Assembly (NCBI RefSeq): GCF_932526225.1
Contig: NC_064044.1
Coordinates: 4,935,747-4,999,746 of the forward strand
DNA length: 64,000 nucleotides
Direction of reading: 5' to 3'
DNA from: Nematostella vectensis
Taxonomy: Eukaryota; Cnidaria; Anthozoa; Actiniaria; Edwardsiidae
Each line of letters starts with the position of its first letter. Positions within the stretch are counted from its first letter, which is position 1. Under the pieces are notes generated by a model that had not been told where the DNA came from, ran no database searches, and saw nothing but the letters and a program-made list of their open reading frames with translations. A program made the translations under genes and the position numbers. Of this stretch, positions 51,429-63,348 are shown piece after piece.

Positions 51429-54400
51429 CATCATCATCGTGAATAAAAAAATTATAGTGCAAATAAGTACATATATAAGATCATAATTCCCTTGTCTTGA
51501 GAAAATAGAATAATTAGAAGAAAGAATAATTAGAACATGAAGCACAAAAAAATTACATGGATGTAGTAACACATTTTGGTGAATTTAAAACCATCGATAT
51601 TATTTTATTCTTTTGAACGGCAACCTCAGAGTTACAACTAACAGTTAGTTTGTGTTTTTAGCTTCAAGAAAAAGGTGAACCACAGCTCAAGGATATCAAA
51701 CTTTCCATGGATGGTCTGTTCAAGCACTTTTATCCTAAGGAACCATTTAAAGGTAATACATTTTCTAGTTTTCAGACAGTTGTCACTTGTGTGAAATTGT
51801 AAATCTGGCCTCAGGGTTACAGGTTGTTAGGCAACCAAGTTGTTAGGCAACCATCCACAAGGAAACTTCAAAACAAGGCAACTAGTTACCTAATAACCTA
51901 CGTGGGTAGATACCATATTGCTCTACATCATGATTATAGCACCGAAAAGGGGCCTGATAAGAGCTTGATTTACACATTGACTGTTATCATCTCCTGGACT
52001 AGATTTAGAGTGATAACATTAACACTCAAAGGAAGCTTGAAATTATGCTTTGTCTTCTTTAGAAGGTTAAGATTACAGTATATGGATCTGTCAATTTGGA
52101 TAAGAGTGCACAATGTTCTCCCCTCAGATCAACACCGAGCCATGGGAGATGTGAATGCAATGGTGAAAATCTTTACTAAGACAGAGCTAAAGAATGTTCT
52201 GCACAGGATTCCTGTTTCCACCATTGAGGAACGGTAGGAAAACATATTCAATAGTAATAGTCTACAGGACTGTAGCAGCGGCATGTACCTCCCTCCCAAG
52301 GAAATGACCAATAGGGGCGTGGGTGTGACCCCACCAATAGGGGCGTGGGTGTGTCCCCACAAATAGGGGCGTGGGTGTGCCCCCACCAATAGGGGCGTGG
52401 GTGTGCCCCCACCAATAGGGGCGTGGGTGTGCCCCCACCAATAGGGGCGTGGGTGTGTCCCCACCAATAGGGGCGTGGGTGTGCCCCCACCAATAGGGGC
52501 GTGGGTGTGGCCCCACCAATAGGGGCGTGGGTGTGTCCCCACCAATAGGGGCGTGGGTGTGTCCCAACATTCTCTCAATGTTTCTGTATTATGCTCCCTG
52601 GATATTCCAAAGCCTCCTACAGTGCTAGTCTATTCTACAAAATTGTGCATTGCTTTTTTATTGTTTGTTACTTAAAACACTCATCAATATTCAATAGGCA
52701 TGTTGAGCAATCAGATGTCATTCTTTGGACACGTGAATAGGCTTTATACCTAGCAATACACCCAACAAATCTAAAGCACGGGGAGGGAATTGAAGTCTTC
52801 TCCAGGAAAATATTGGGGTACAATAGAAAAACAATGACAGACTAACGAACATGAAACATTATATAAAGCTATCATGACGTCATGAAGGATTATATGAAAA
52901 CGTCATGACATAATGATGTAAGATCACAAACAGTAAACTACTTTTTTCCTAGTAAATAGCATAGTTAACAATCTACTTTATGGTATGTTTTAGATACACT
53001 CTCATAAACGGACTCCATAATCAAAAAGTGTTCAAAAGTGACTTAGCTGTTAGGTAGTCCAAGAGTCCCTTTGCCAGATGGCAGCTTCATTTTGCTCAGA
53101 CAATCGCCTATTTCTTCTTTTTTCTAAGCCGTCGTCACCCTGTCTTTGACCAGTTTCGACTCATATGATTATGTTCAACCTGAGAATAAAGAAAGTCAGA
53201 ATGACCTGAATGAAACAGTATAAACACCGACAACTTTATATGTACAGTACTAACCTTGGGTCATTTTGCTTAGCCAGTTGGACTGGCGTTTCGTAATTGG
53301 ATTGAATGGAGAAAAAGAATATCTTGTGCCGTCGGCCTTGTTTTTTAAAGATTTCAGTTTCCAAATATGCGACGTTTTTGTCCTCAACTAGTCCCCAGGA
53401 TCTCATGACGTTAGTTTTGTTTATTGTTCTACTTGCTTTTTTAAAGCGAGTTCTGGTACTCTTTTTAATGACAATTCAAAAGCTATTGTTGTTTTTTTCC
53501 ATCGCAATTGATCGACATACCTATTGAATATTGTTGAGAGTTTTAAGCCATTCAAAACACTCGAAGATCAGGCTTCGCCCTCGGGATTTTATATCCGCGA
53601 AAACACACCTCGTGTTTTAAATTGTACATAGCTAATCAGAGTACTTACCATGTTATTTACACAATTCCTAAAGTTTGCTTGAACCAACTGAAACAAAGTT
53701 GCACACCTCGTGATTTTTACATTTTGTTTTAAAAGACTTAATTCTGATGTTGGCTATAGTTCTCATGAAAGCAAAATAACAACTTAAATGCAATAAAACC
53801 TTAGGGATATAAGTCCATCTTGGCTTACCGTGAAAGCAGCATTTTTTAATTTACTGAAATTGTTTAAATAAAGTGCTTGCTAATATAAGTCCATCTTGGC
53901 TTACTGTGAAAGCAGCATTTTTTAATTTACTTTTTTTTAATAAAGTGCTTGCTATGGGTGTCATTTTGTTTAAATTTGATTTCTGGTTTCCACAGGATTC
54001 AGTACTTCTTAGCCCAGTCATCTCAGAAACAGCAGCAACTCCTTCTAGAAGGTAAAAAATGTTGTACTGTTTGAAAATCTACATTTAAATGTCATATTTT
54101 GCTTTAGACTGCTTTTGTATAACTGTTGTATTATATCAACACAAGGGACCTCAAGCATGTCCATCTTTAGTGACAGTGCCTCCACACAATTCACGCAATT
54201 TGGGTTATGAATTTGACGAAAAAGTCGGTCACATTTAAAGTACATTCGGTCGTAAGTCACTATGTTTTTTGCACTATATACACAATACATAATATTTATA
54301 TTTTATTAAATTTTTACAGAAAAGCTTTCCAAAATGGACGAGTGCTCAAGGAACATGACCACCAAGCGATTACTGCGGGAGGGCATCACTTATGACATCC

Positions 54401-57400
54401 TCAAAAAGATCTTCCAGGAGTCCTGCTCCTTCATGGACTTTTGGAAATTCCTTAAGGACATTGGCATAGAAAGGAAAGTTGCACGTGTGTTTACGTCGCA
54501 GTTTGGGGCAATGGGCTTACACAACCAAGGGGCATTGGCCTACCATATGAACGACAGCAGCGTGACATCTTCATCAAGCAATGGGACATCTTCTGATGAG
54601 AATAACTCCAAGAAGACTAACCTAACAGAACGCACCAAGGAGAACTCAAAGTCGAGTAAACCATTAGTTCACAGTCAGAGTAACAACAATTTGACTGGTA
54701 AAGACGCTATTGTCCCTTCTGCTAGCCGAGCGACAAGCTCTTCTCAGGCCTTTGTGCAAAGGCCATCCGATTACGCTGTCACCACTCCAGTAAAGGACTC
54801 AGTCAGACCTCGCGAGGTATCAAGCAGAATTACAACCAATGAAAGTGCTAAGGAAAATACTAAGAAGGTGAAGAAACCAAGCGAAAAGGTGCTCCCTGTT
54901 AGAAGTGTAGGTGCTCCAGTCACATCATCCAGTAGCGAGCCCGAATGGACAAGCGAGGATTGGGACAGTGATATCAAAAACTCCCCAGCACGTTCAGACT
55001 TCCAGATCACCTTCACCAAAGATTCCATCCCAGTCAGCATAAATGTCGATGACATTACATCAGATAAGTCGGAAAGTGGGCCTGATCGCAAAAATCAAAC
55101 AAAGACAGTGGCCTTAGGACAAGCTGAGCCTCGAGTTACAACTTCTGAAAGAGCGCAGGTTTCTGTTGGAAGAAGGGCTAAGGCTAAGGCGGACGTAAAA
55201 AAGACCTTGGAGAATACAAGGCCAAATGGTAATCCTGTAACAAGTGGTAACATTCAATCTAGTAATAAAGAGGAAAATGGACTTAATCGGACGACAACGA
55301 CAGTTGGAACAAATGGTGATGTCATTGAGAAGAATACGAGTTTGCAAGGGAATAACGCAAAGCAAGAAATAACAGAAAATAGAAAGAAAGGAAAGAAAAC
55401 TAGGCCCCGATCGAGTGATATTCAAGCAGCCTGTGTCTTTCCTGAAGACTTGACTGCAATTTCAGATGGCCGGAGTCCCGAAGGAGCGTCAGATAACAAC
55501 TCTGCCTTGAGGTATCGTACGGTTTATGTGGGCGACGTTGCGATTTTTGTGCCACTGGAGAAAGGCTCAGGGATCTGTGACGTTGATCTGAGGGGGGGCA
55601 TAAGTAAAGACGGCGCTATGGAGTCTGGAAGTGACAAATTGGAGTCAGATGGTAGTGGGGGACCGCATGAGGGAGACTTAGCCAAACAAGGCGAGGAGTT
55701 ACACAGTGCAGGGGACGTCAGCCTGTCTTCAAAGAAAGAAAAAGAGCAAGGGAATAAGGATAAGGAAGCCAATGTTGTTGAGACCTCGGACGCAAAAAAG
55801 CACTATTCACCTGATTTGACAGCCGCTGAAAAGCCAGAGTTGTTAAGTGATGCCATCAGTACCAACCCTGCAGCTACAGATAAAAAGATTGTAACGGATG
55901 ATCAGCTGCCGCCCATCTCCTCCAATAGATCTGACACCTCCGCACTCACAAGTGAAGCCCAACACTCCGTCTCACTTGACATAGACTCAAGCACGTACCC
56001 AGAGCCCAGCATGTCAAACGGCGGACTATCAGAAATGGAGTGGGACGGCTATGGATCCTGGCTCAGCACTGATGGGGAACAGTTCACTTCACCTCAGCCC
56101 TTCCCTCCACAGTTCCCTCAGTACCCTTATCCTGCGGCAATGCCTGCACCATATGGCTACCCTATGATTCCCATGATTCCCCCAGCTATGTACCCCCCAA
56201 TGGCTTACACGGCCCATCATGGGATGTTCCCGTTCAGGCCAATACACCCAGGCTATGGGCTTCCAATGCCTTACATGATGCATCAAATGCACCCATCCTT
56301 CCATGACATGGGCTTGGCCAACCCCCAAGTGCAGACTCACTTGGCATTCAACGGTGCTATGAGTGAGCCTCAACAGAGTGACTCCCCAGATGTGTTGGGT
56401 ATTCCAGGGGGAGCCAAGCTGCCCCAAGGACATCAACGTGGCACAGCCTTAACGAGTGAGTCGTCATCTGTGACTTCCGGGAGTAATTCTGAAAGAAGCT
56501 CCCCTCTACCATTCTCTGGTGGTCAACAACTGTCGTCCCCACAATTGAATCCACAGCCGAATGCACAAGAAGCCAAGAAAAGTGGGAAATACGATGCCAA
56601 GGGTAGGCAGATGACCTCAAGGGGGGATCGTTCCAGAAGAGTTGATCAACTAGAGAAGAAGTCACCTAAGCAGGAAAAGTCACCACGGGGTAAAGGAATT
56701 ACTTCAGCTGATAAACCCAAGCAATCTCCTGATAGTTTCTCGGAACAACGTCCAGGGAGCCAGAGGAACGACGCAAGCAGTTCTGTAAAGACTGATGTGC
56801 CAACTAAACAAGGAACAGCAGATAATCAGAAGAAAGTGTTGTCGAAGAAAACGCGACATTCGCCAGCAAGAGATGGTAAACTAACTAAGTCGAGCAATAT
56901 CCAAGAAGCAGCAAAGTCAGTAGAAGAGGCGCCCAAAAGAACTGAAGGCCAAATGTCTAGAGATCGAAAAGGTCCTTCAACCCCAGAAAAGTATAAGCGA
57001 AGTAATAGTAGTAAAAGCGACAGCGGAGAGAACGAAGGTCTAAACGAGAGTCGATTGTCGTCCAAATCAAATGCTTCACCGAGTGGAGAAAAGCATGTTA
57101 GCAAAAATGGCAGTAAACTGGAAGGTGAGAAACGTGAAACAGGAAATTTAGGGCAAATAGAAAGAAGCTCCCCTCAAGGTTCAAAGAAGAGTTCTACAAG
57201 GCGATCACTAGACAGGAAACAAGATAAGAACCCTCCTCAGACGACTTCGAGCAAAACATCAACACCAGCCGAGAAACCACAGGAACAACACAAACTCTCG
57301 TGGGCTGAACTGACAGAAGAAGCTGAGGCCGAAGAAGCGAGGGTACACCAAGCAGAATCTTTAAAACAGGGCAAAACAAACGTAACAATCAACGAAGAAC

Positions 57401-58035
57401 GAAGGCAACCATTTACCGTGACCGATCTGCCCAAGCCACAGCGACAGCAGCGTTCAAAGAGACCTGGCAGATCCGAGGGTGCCGAGGCATCCGAAGAATG
57501 GCATGTGAAGAATTCCTCTGACAGCTCCCAGAGGGGATCAGCGTCAGGCTATCGACGCGAAAGAAGGGACCGGGGCAAAGAGGCACCAAGACCCATTACT
57601 TCTTCAACCGTTACATCATCGATGTCGTCTTCCGACGCTGGGAGCTCGACAACGCCGTTGACGAGTTTAGCCGAGAACAAAACAAAAGCTGTTGGAAAAT
57701 CGTCTCCAGATGTTAACTTCTCGGATGAGAAGAATCGCAGTCGGAATTCGAGTAACAAAAATGGTATGACTTACAGTCAGAGGAAGTTGAGAGGTTTTGA
57801 AGACAAAACGAGGAGGGTAATTAAAACGGAACTACGGTCAAACTCAACTCCTAATGGAACACTATCATACAATGGGATAAGTAATGGTTTTGACAGTAAG
57901 ACAGACATTGGCTCGTCCACCAAGGGTGCAGCTGCCGAGGCAAAAGAGAAACCTCGTTACCATACCAACGATGATGGTAATACTAATTCACCCCAGGCTC
58001 AACGGCCGCCAAAGAGGATAACCAGCAAAAGATGA
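47914..58035 (+). CDS. DEDDh exonuclease with Exuperantia-like segment and giant disordered tail
   Basis: Exons 47914-48097, 49550-49687, 50894-51027, 51662-51752, 52128-52233, 53996-54051, 54320-58035; 4425 bases, 1474 residues; every junction keeps phase. Residues 14-195 form a DnaQ-like fold: FIFYDSEAAN (Asp19, Glu21), AHGGYQFDF (Asp118), HRAMGDVNAM (His185, Asp190), i.e. a complete DEDDh set. Residues about 215-300 (RIQYFLAQSSQ...TTKRLLREGITYDILKKIF...FWKFLKDIGIERKVAR) look like the SAM-like helical segment that follows the nuclease fold in Drosophila Exuperantia, and resemble the C-terminus of PML isoform I. The rest, about 1170 residues, sits on one 3.7 kb exon and is Ser/Lys/Glu-rich and disordered. 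It has a Pro/Met/Tyr-rich block (56090-56345) and a short conserved-looking SWAELTEEAEAEEARVHQ near 57298. A role in RNA binding or processing is inferred. AATAAA follows at 59190. Confidence 0.8.
49228..49493. mobile_element. 266-bp MITE in intron 1 of the exonuclease gene
   Basis: The ends GGGGCTTAAAGCCACATTGT (49228 on) and, inverted, ACAAAGTGGCTTTAAGCCCC (to 49493) match with one difference over about 20 bases. No coding capacity. Confidence 0.8.
49905..50632. mobile_element. 728-bp MITE, CGTATTT...CATATAATG type ends, in intron 2
   Basis: The left end (CGTATTTCCCAGCATATAAT) and the inverted right end (ATTATATGCCAGTAAATATG) form about 25-bp terminal repeats. Further inside, GGGGTGCGCATTATATG and GGGGTGCAGATTATATGC also pair. 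This end type is common in small DNA elements of many animals. Confidence 0.7.
51087..51591. repeat. Tandem duplication of about 250 bp, each copy headed by a different triplet repeat
   Basis: Copy 1 (51087-51328) starts AATCTGTTGTAAAAGCA and then (ATC)n. Copy 2 (51329-51591) starts AATCTGTTGTAACAGCA and then (AAT)n ending in a few ATC. The following 150 bases are nearly identical (ATAAAAAAATTATAGTGCAA through GTAGTAACACATTTTGGTGA). It lies in intron 3 of the exonuclease gene. Confidence 0.9.
52300..52566 (+). repeat. 26-bp minisatellite grown from a family A repeat
   Basis: Begins with GGAAATGACCAATAGGGGCG, the core of family A, then continues as about ten units of AGGGGCGTGGGTGTG followed by a C-run and ACCAAT. 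Only the base after GTGTG varies (T, A or C). It lies in intron 5 of the exonuclease gene. Confidence 0.93.
53808..53953. repeat. Tandem duplication of about 75 bp
   Basis: Two copies of ATAAGTCCATCTTGGCTTAC through AATAAAGTGCTTGCTA, differing by a short indel, directly upstream of exon 53996-54051. Confidence 0.92.
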
Positions 58036-59899
58036 CCGATTCTTTGCCGGTTGTTTCAGTCTTCAATATCAAGCTAGTACATAGAGCAATGTATTTAAAT
58101 GGTAGGAAGTGCTAGGCGAGGTTGTGTAAGGTCCCTCTCGAGGGCAGCGAAGCTGGACCCGCATCTTGTACTGGAAGTTGTAATTCGGGGTGGGAGAGTC
58201 TGGAGAATTTTGGGGGAAATAGACTGCTGATTTCTTCCTTAAGTCCACTGTGCAATTAATTGAATAAGTATTAGTCTTCAGGTTTCGACAAGGAATTTTC
58301 TTAAAATAGTGAGGCAACCATAGACTTCAGGGACATTTGTAGTCAAACTCTTACCTCACCCCTACCTTCTTTGCGAAGTGTGGGACTCCTTTTTATAAGC
58401 TTTGTTTAACAGGACCATAGCAGTCCTAGAAGTATTGAGGACACAATACAGAGGTATTAGGAAAAGCGAGGGGGGGGGGGGGGGGTTAGTGTACTGCCTA
58501 CTGGTCACTCGCTTATAACGTTTTAAAGTAATGGTGGGAGATATCACAGCGTATAACAGATTTGGTTTCATTTTCACACGAATGATGGCTCCTGACTTTT
58601 TTTTCTTTTTTTTTCTGTTTTATTAAAATTCAATACACTGTTATTAGTGTTTATTGCACAAGTTCTTTACTGAAGGAGTGTCATCTAAATTTGTAAAATA
58701 TTCAAATATTAGGCCTTTATTTAAGTGTCTTTTTGGCTTATTTCAAACGTCAGATTTATTTCAGCCGATTCTTTTATTGACAGACAATTTTCGCATTGTA
58801 TGATATCATTTATCTAAGAGTACATAGTAGCCTGTTCCTATTGATGTAGAGAACGTCAGCACTAATTTGCCATGTACGAAGGGTTATGACTTTGATATGC
58901 CTGACTATTGCTAAATGGGCTTTAATTCTAAGCTCTAACTATCTAGTAAGCAACAGGAGAGTCATTAGGATCGGCTGGGATTCAGTTCATCAACGTTTGT
59001 CTTGGTATACAATGATATAGCAATAATTAAAAATCTATGGGATGTAAGAGTAGGTCGCCTTATTAAATAACAGCCCCCCGTGTGTCTCTATCATCCTAGT
59101 CACAAGAATGAATTAGTCCTTCTTGGATAGAGACATTGCTTGCTTGTGAGTTCCCTATATGTTGCACCGAATATGTATAGCTTTGAAGGAATAAATTGAT
59201 AAAAAAAATTCTCAAGGGAAGTTTCCCGGAACGATGTGGATGTTAGGAGTCATTTTATTTAGTTCACTTTTTTATATTGAGCGGTTTATTTACAATAAAA
59301 ATAAGGTTCTCTGTATCTGTTGTGTACTTGATACATGCATATGAGTTGAAGCTTGGTAGATGCAGAGTGTCTTGGGTCCCATTCCTTTTACTGAAAGGGG
59401 CGGGGCTAACTTTCATTAATTTATTACTCCCCATGTGTAATATATCGGTGCTACATTCCCTCCCTTCTATGTGGTGCCCACCAAGCCCTCAAATAACACT
59501 GGATCCGTCCCATAGAGTTGCCACGTGCTAGCAACAACCAAAAGCGGACCAAAAAAATAACAGGTCGGCCTCCTAAAAAATAGGCTTTGGTAATTATCTT
59601 CCAATCTCGGTTGTGACACTTTTGTGCCCATCATATGTTTTTCGGCGCATTTCGCGAAGTCTCCAGAGTTTCGTTTAAAACTCAACGGTTTAAGATTGTT
59701 TTTGACCCAAATTTGTTATTGAATTCGAAAACCACCGGTGTATTTTGCGCACAAATACGTCACTTTGCGCACACAAAACGCTTCTAACCCCAGGCATGCG
59801 CAGTCGCAAGGAACGCCTATCACTTCTTAACCTGACTCGTTCTCCTCACAACCCTAAATTAGCTTATCTCCTTCAAAAAATATATTATCTCGTTAAAAG
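58036..59899. other. 3' UTR of the exonuclease gene and FKBP11 upstream region
   Basis: The likely 3' UTR runs from 58036 to just after AATAAA at 59190-59195 and includes a poly-G tract at 58469-58486. The FKBP11 promoter must lie before 59900; its ATG is in AAAGATGGCAAG. No other gene is recognised. Confidence 0.6.
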
Positions 59900-62800
59900 A
59901 TGGCAAGGGTAATCATAATTGTATGGCTTATCTTGGTAATAGTCAAGCAGTTTGCATACTCCAAAAAGAAGAAAGCCGAGCTAGAGATCATCACAGAGGT
60001 TTGTGTGATATGCGGATGCGACTAATTATGGTTGTTTCCACAAACGTTTCCCATAATCGAAAAACATTACCCACAAACTGCATATCGTTAATTAAATGGA
60101 CACCTTCTTATAATATCAATTCGCTCTAGGCTTGAAAAGTCTAACAACTGAAGGAATAATTTAGCATATTAGTTTAGAAAAAGTAACGGAAAATTTCACT
60201 GAGACTCTAATAGCGTCTGTTTTGATTGAACTCTCATTTTGTGTTGTACTTATTTAGATCGTTAGCAAGCAGGTGCATGCCCTTGTCGAGACTTTAAATT
60301 CAGAATTGCACATTATTGTGAATTCTGTAATATTCTAAGCTCCTAATTTAACCAATTAATCTGCTTTTATTGAAGATGTTGTCGAATTTTTAAGGCTAAG
60401 CAAAAAGTTTTAAAAGTATAAATATATAATTAGGTGAATTCTTCTAATGCATTCTATTTTACAACGCTTTGACGATTAAATATTTATGGTAATTGAAGTA
60501 CATGTCTAGTCTAGCACATGGTCATAAATGCTGGTACCATTATAACTTCAAGATAGATATAATATTTAACGGTGAAACGTTTTAAATAAATATTTTCTTA
60601 AAAAATGACACAATTGCTTTAACATATTTATAAAATTGTCTAAAAAAACACTGATTTGCCCACCCCCCTAATTATGCCTGCAGCTGGGGAGGGGAGGGGG
60701 GTAGGCAATTTTTGAAGAACCCTCCCCCCTTCTTAAATAAAAAGGTCCGCTCTAATGAAGCATTGAGTACTTCTGCCAGCTAGCAGCTAGGAAAAGCTAT
60801 AGTTTGATTAGAAAAAATAAATTTTGCATAGTATACAGAGCTATAGCCCTAATAGCAGTGCACCCAGAAAGTGTATGCTAAACCTACCTAATGCTAAACA
60901 AGTGTCAAAGATCCAAAGATCACCATACTAAACAATGTAGGAAATGTGCCATAATTGTGTGTGGGGAAAGCCCCCCCCCCTCCCCTCCCCAGCCACCCCC
61001 TATCTGGCCTGCAATGCAATGACGGGCAGGAACTTTTTTCCCTCGCATATTTACATGAAAGTATGTACACCCCCTTTACTCCAGATAAAAGGCACAGGGG
61101 GGTGCGCAGGGTGTGCCGTGCACCCCCCTTGACGGCCAAAAAGTGGGTCATTTTGTATTAAGGAATCTTCAAATACTACGCTTTTTCCATATGATACCTA
61201 TGGCTGTGCACCCCCCCTCGGCCAATCCTGGGACGGCACCTGCCCCTATTGTGTACCCCCACACCCAACACCATAAAAACGAAGGCACCCCTTTGAATGC
61301 ATAAGATTTTCCATTGCAGTACAGACCAGGTAATTGTCAAGGGGAAGCACAGACTGGAGACATAGTAGCTGTACATTACACTGTAAGTATGCCGTCCACC
61401 CCTCTGGGGTATGACTTTCTCTTAAAAAATAGTTATACATGCATTTTTTTAAAAAATATATTCAAACAAAATAGGTGTGGTCAACATCAATTTTAATCCC
61501 TGGATATTACAACAATGTTGTGACACTTTAATCCTAAATCAGATATTTCTATAGTTTACAATATTTGTACCTATTTTGATATATTTTTTTAAATGCAGAA
61601 ATGCTTCTTTACCTACCCATACATATATTTTATTTGATTGCAATTTCAGGGGTCATTAGAGAATGGGAGAATGTTTGATTCATCTGTGCACCAGGGAAGA
61701 AAACCAATTGAGTTTGAGCTTGGAAAAGGCAGAGTTATTAAAGGTAACCACTTTCCCGCTTGCATTACCATAGCAGTCCTTGAAATACTTGGCCATGACC
61801 CTAATGGTCAGCCAGGGTGGGGGGGGGGGGGGGGGTGGGGGTTTGTAAAAACCCACAAGAGTTGAAGGTCCGCTCTAAGTACAACAACGAGCTAGGACGA
61901 GCTAGCTAAGAGAAAATAGTTTTCTTAATGGTAGCCTGCATACGCAGGCTATCTTAATGGGTAAACAATCCCCCGCACAAAATCCTGGCTATGGGCCCAA
62001 CACCCAGTTGTTACCCATCCCATGTGTGTGTATTTTTTTACCATATGTTTTCTGTCTGTTAGGATGGGAGGAAGGCATCAAAGGAATGTGTATTGGGTAG
62101 GTATAATTTTAGAGTAACTGAAAAAATAAAACCTGGTCAGATACGCAGCCATAACAGTTGAAACCGTTAAGCAGACAGGATGATAGACAGGCACACACAA
62201 ACCAAACATACAGACACTAAGTTGATGGACAGACAATTCATCGTACTGAAACACATCAACACAGGCAGACGGGGGAAAAAATTAACAAAGGTTGAAATGG
62301 TATATTTTAACCTTCTGTAAAAACAGAGAAGTACAATGGGCTTATGCTAGGAATCAGGGGAACTACTCTGTTTACACATAGACGTAAAACATAACCACTT
62401 CAAACTAAATTTCTAAATTTCTCTCTGATTCTGCCATGCCATGCAAAACACTTTTCTGCCACTATTCTTCAGCTTGTCTTGTAGTTTCCCTAGTCATACC
62501 ATTTTAAGGCAGATAGGAATTTTATGTTTTCCTGTGTTTTTATAGTGAGAAGAGGAAACTGATCATACCCCCACACCTCGGGTATGGAGCAAATGGAGTT
62601 GATAATGTCATCCCACGTAAGTCTTTAACTGTTTGTTATAATGAATGGCATGTTCAAATGAAGAAAATTGAGTCTGTAGCAGACATAAAACTGGGTGGAT
62701 GGCACAATACAAAAGAGGGCACGGCCACACCAGTACTGGTCATTTCCTTATAATTTTAGAAAAAAAAAACTGGGCCCCTATAGAAGCTGACAGAAACTGA

Positions 62801-63348
62801 GAAAATAGTCTGCTAAAAAGAAACATGAATCTGGAGTAGCTTATCAACAATAGTCAAGTCAAAGACATGGAAAGGCTCATAACGATGCCCCTATTTCTCA
62901 GACCAATGTAACCAGATTAAGATTGAAACTATTGTTTTAGTGGAGAGAAAACCTGAGAGCTTGCAGAAACATCTTTGGAACAAAGGCCAGCTAGAAACAA
63001 CTTGTCTCAATGTAATAGTTAAATAAATCCAGAGAACATTGGGTTGACAGGCTGAGACACTACACATAGAATGCTCTGCCTTGCACTATCTTTGGCTCCC
63101 CAAAAAAGACCCCGTGTATTCCATGCTTATTTGATATGTCTTTGTTTTTGACAGCAAATGCATTTCTGATCTTCACAACTGAGCTCATCACAATAAAGAA
63201 GAAACCTTTTCTAGACCTGGGGGTCCTCGTACAAATAGGAACATGGCCAGCAATTGGTCTAATCCTTATCTACGTACTTTACAAGCGTGCAAAAGAGCAA
63301 AGTCAACAACAGACTAAACAAGGGACGAAGAAAAGCAAGAGGAAATAG
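59900..63348 (+). CDS. FKBP11: FKBP11-like membrane-anchored ER prolyl isomerase
   Basis: Exons 59900-59998, 61320-61382, 61650-61743, 62063-62096, 62546-62616, 63155-63348; 555 bases, 184 residues. It has an N-terminal signal peptide (VIIIVWLILVIVKQFAYS). The single FKBP domain has GDIVAVHYTGSLENGRMFDSS, FELGKGRVIKGWEEGIKGMC, GEKRKLIIPPHLGYGANG and IPPNAFLIFTTELI, so the core FK506-site residues are largely kept. A C-terminal membrane helix (LVQIGTWPAIGLILIYVLY) is followed by a Lys-rich tail ending KKSKRK. One domain plus a C-terminal anchor fits FKBP11 rather than soluble FKBP2. It catalyses peptidyl-prolyl isomerisation in the secretory pathway. The join of exons 1 and 2 is in phase, but a tiny extra exon in the 1.3 kb intron cannot be excluded. 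Confidence 0.85.
61092..61238 (+). repeat. Dispersed repeat family B, copy 3
   Basis: Aligned with 28560-28710 over about 140 bases; ends CGGCCAATCCTGGGACGGCA. It lies about 80 bases upstream of FKBP11 exon 2. Confidence 0.8.
61817..61839. repeat. Poly-G tract
   Basis: Long G run with one T, in FKBP11 intron 3, preceded by GTCAGCCAGGGTGGG. Confidence 0.85.
62714..62783 (-). repeat. Dispersed repeat family A, copy 4 (partial)
   Basis: CACGGCCACACCAGTACTGGTCATTTCC is the inverted core of family A, followed by an A-run and a GGGCCCCTATAG edge. It lies in FKBP11 intron 5. Confidence 0.75.

Noticed and set aside
52129-52578. Minus-strand frame with repeated HPRPYWWG peptides
   Set aside because: It is the reverse reading of the 26-bp minisatellite and runs antisense over an exon of the exonuclease gene.
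56357-56665. Minus-strand open frames within the large exonuclease-gene exon (several of 60-115 codons)
   Set aside because: They are shadows of the plus-strand coding exon with no start context or recognisable domains.
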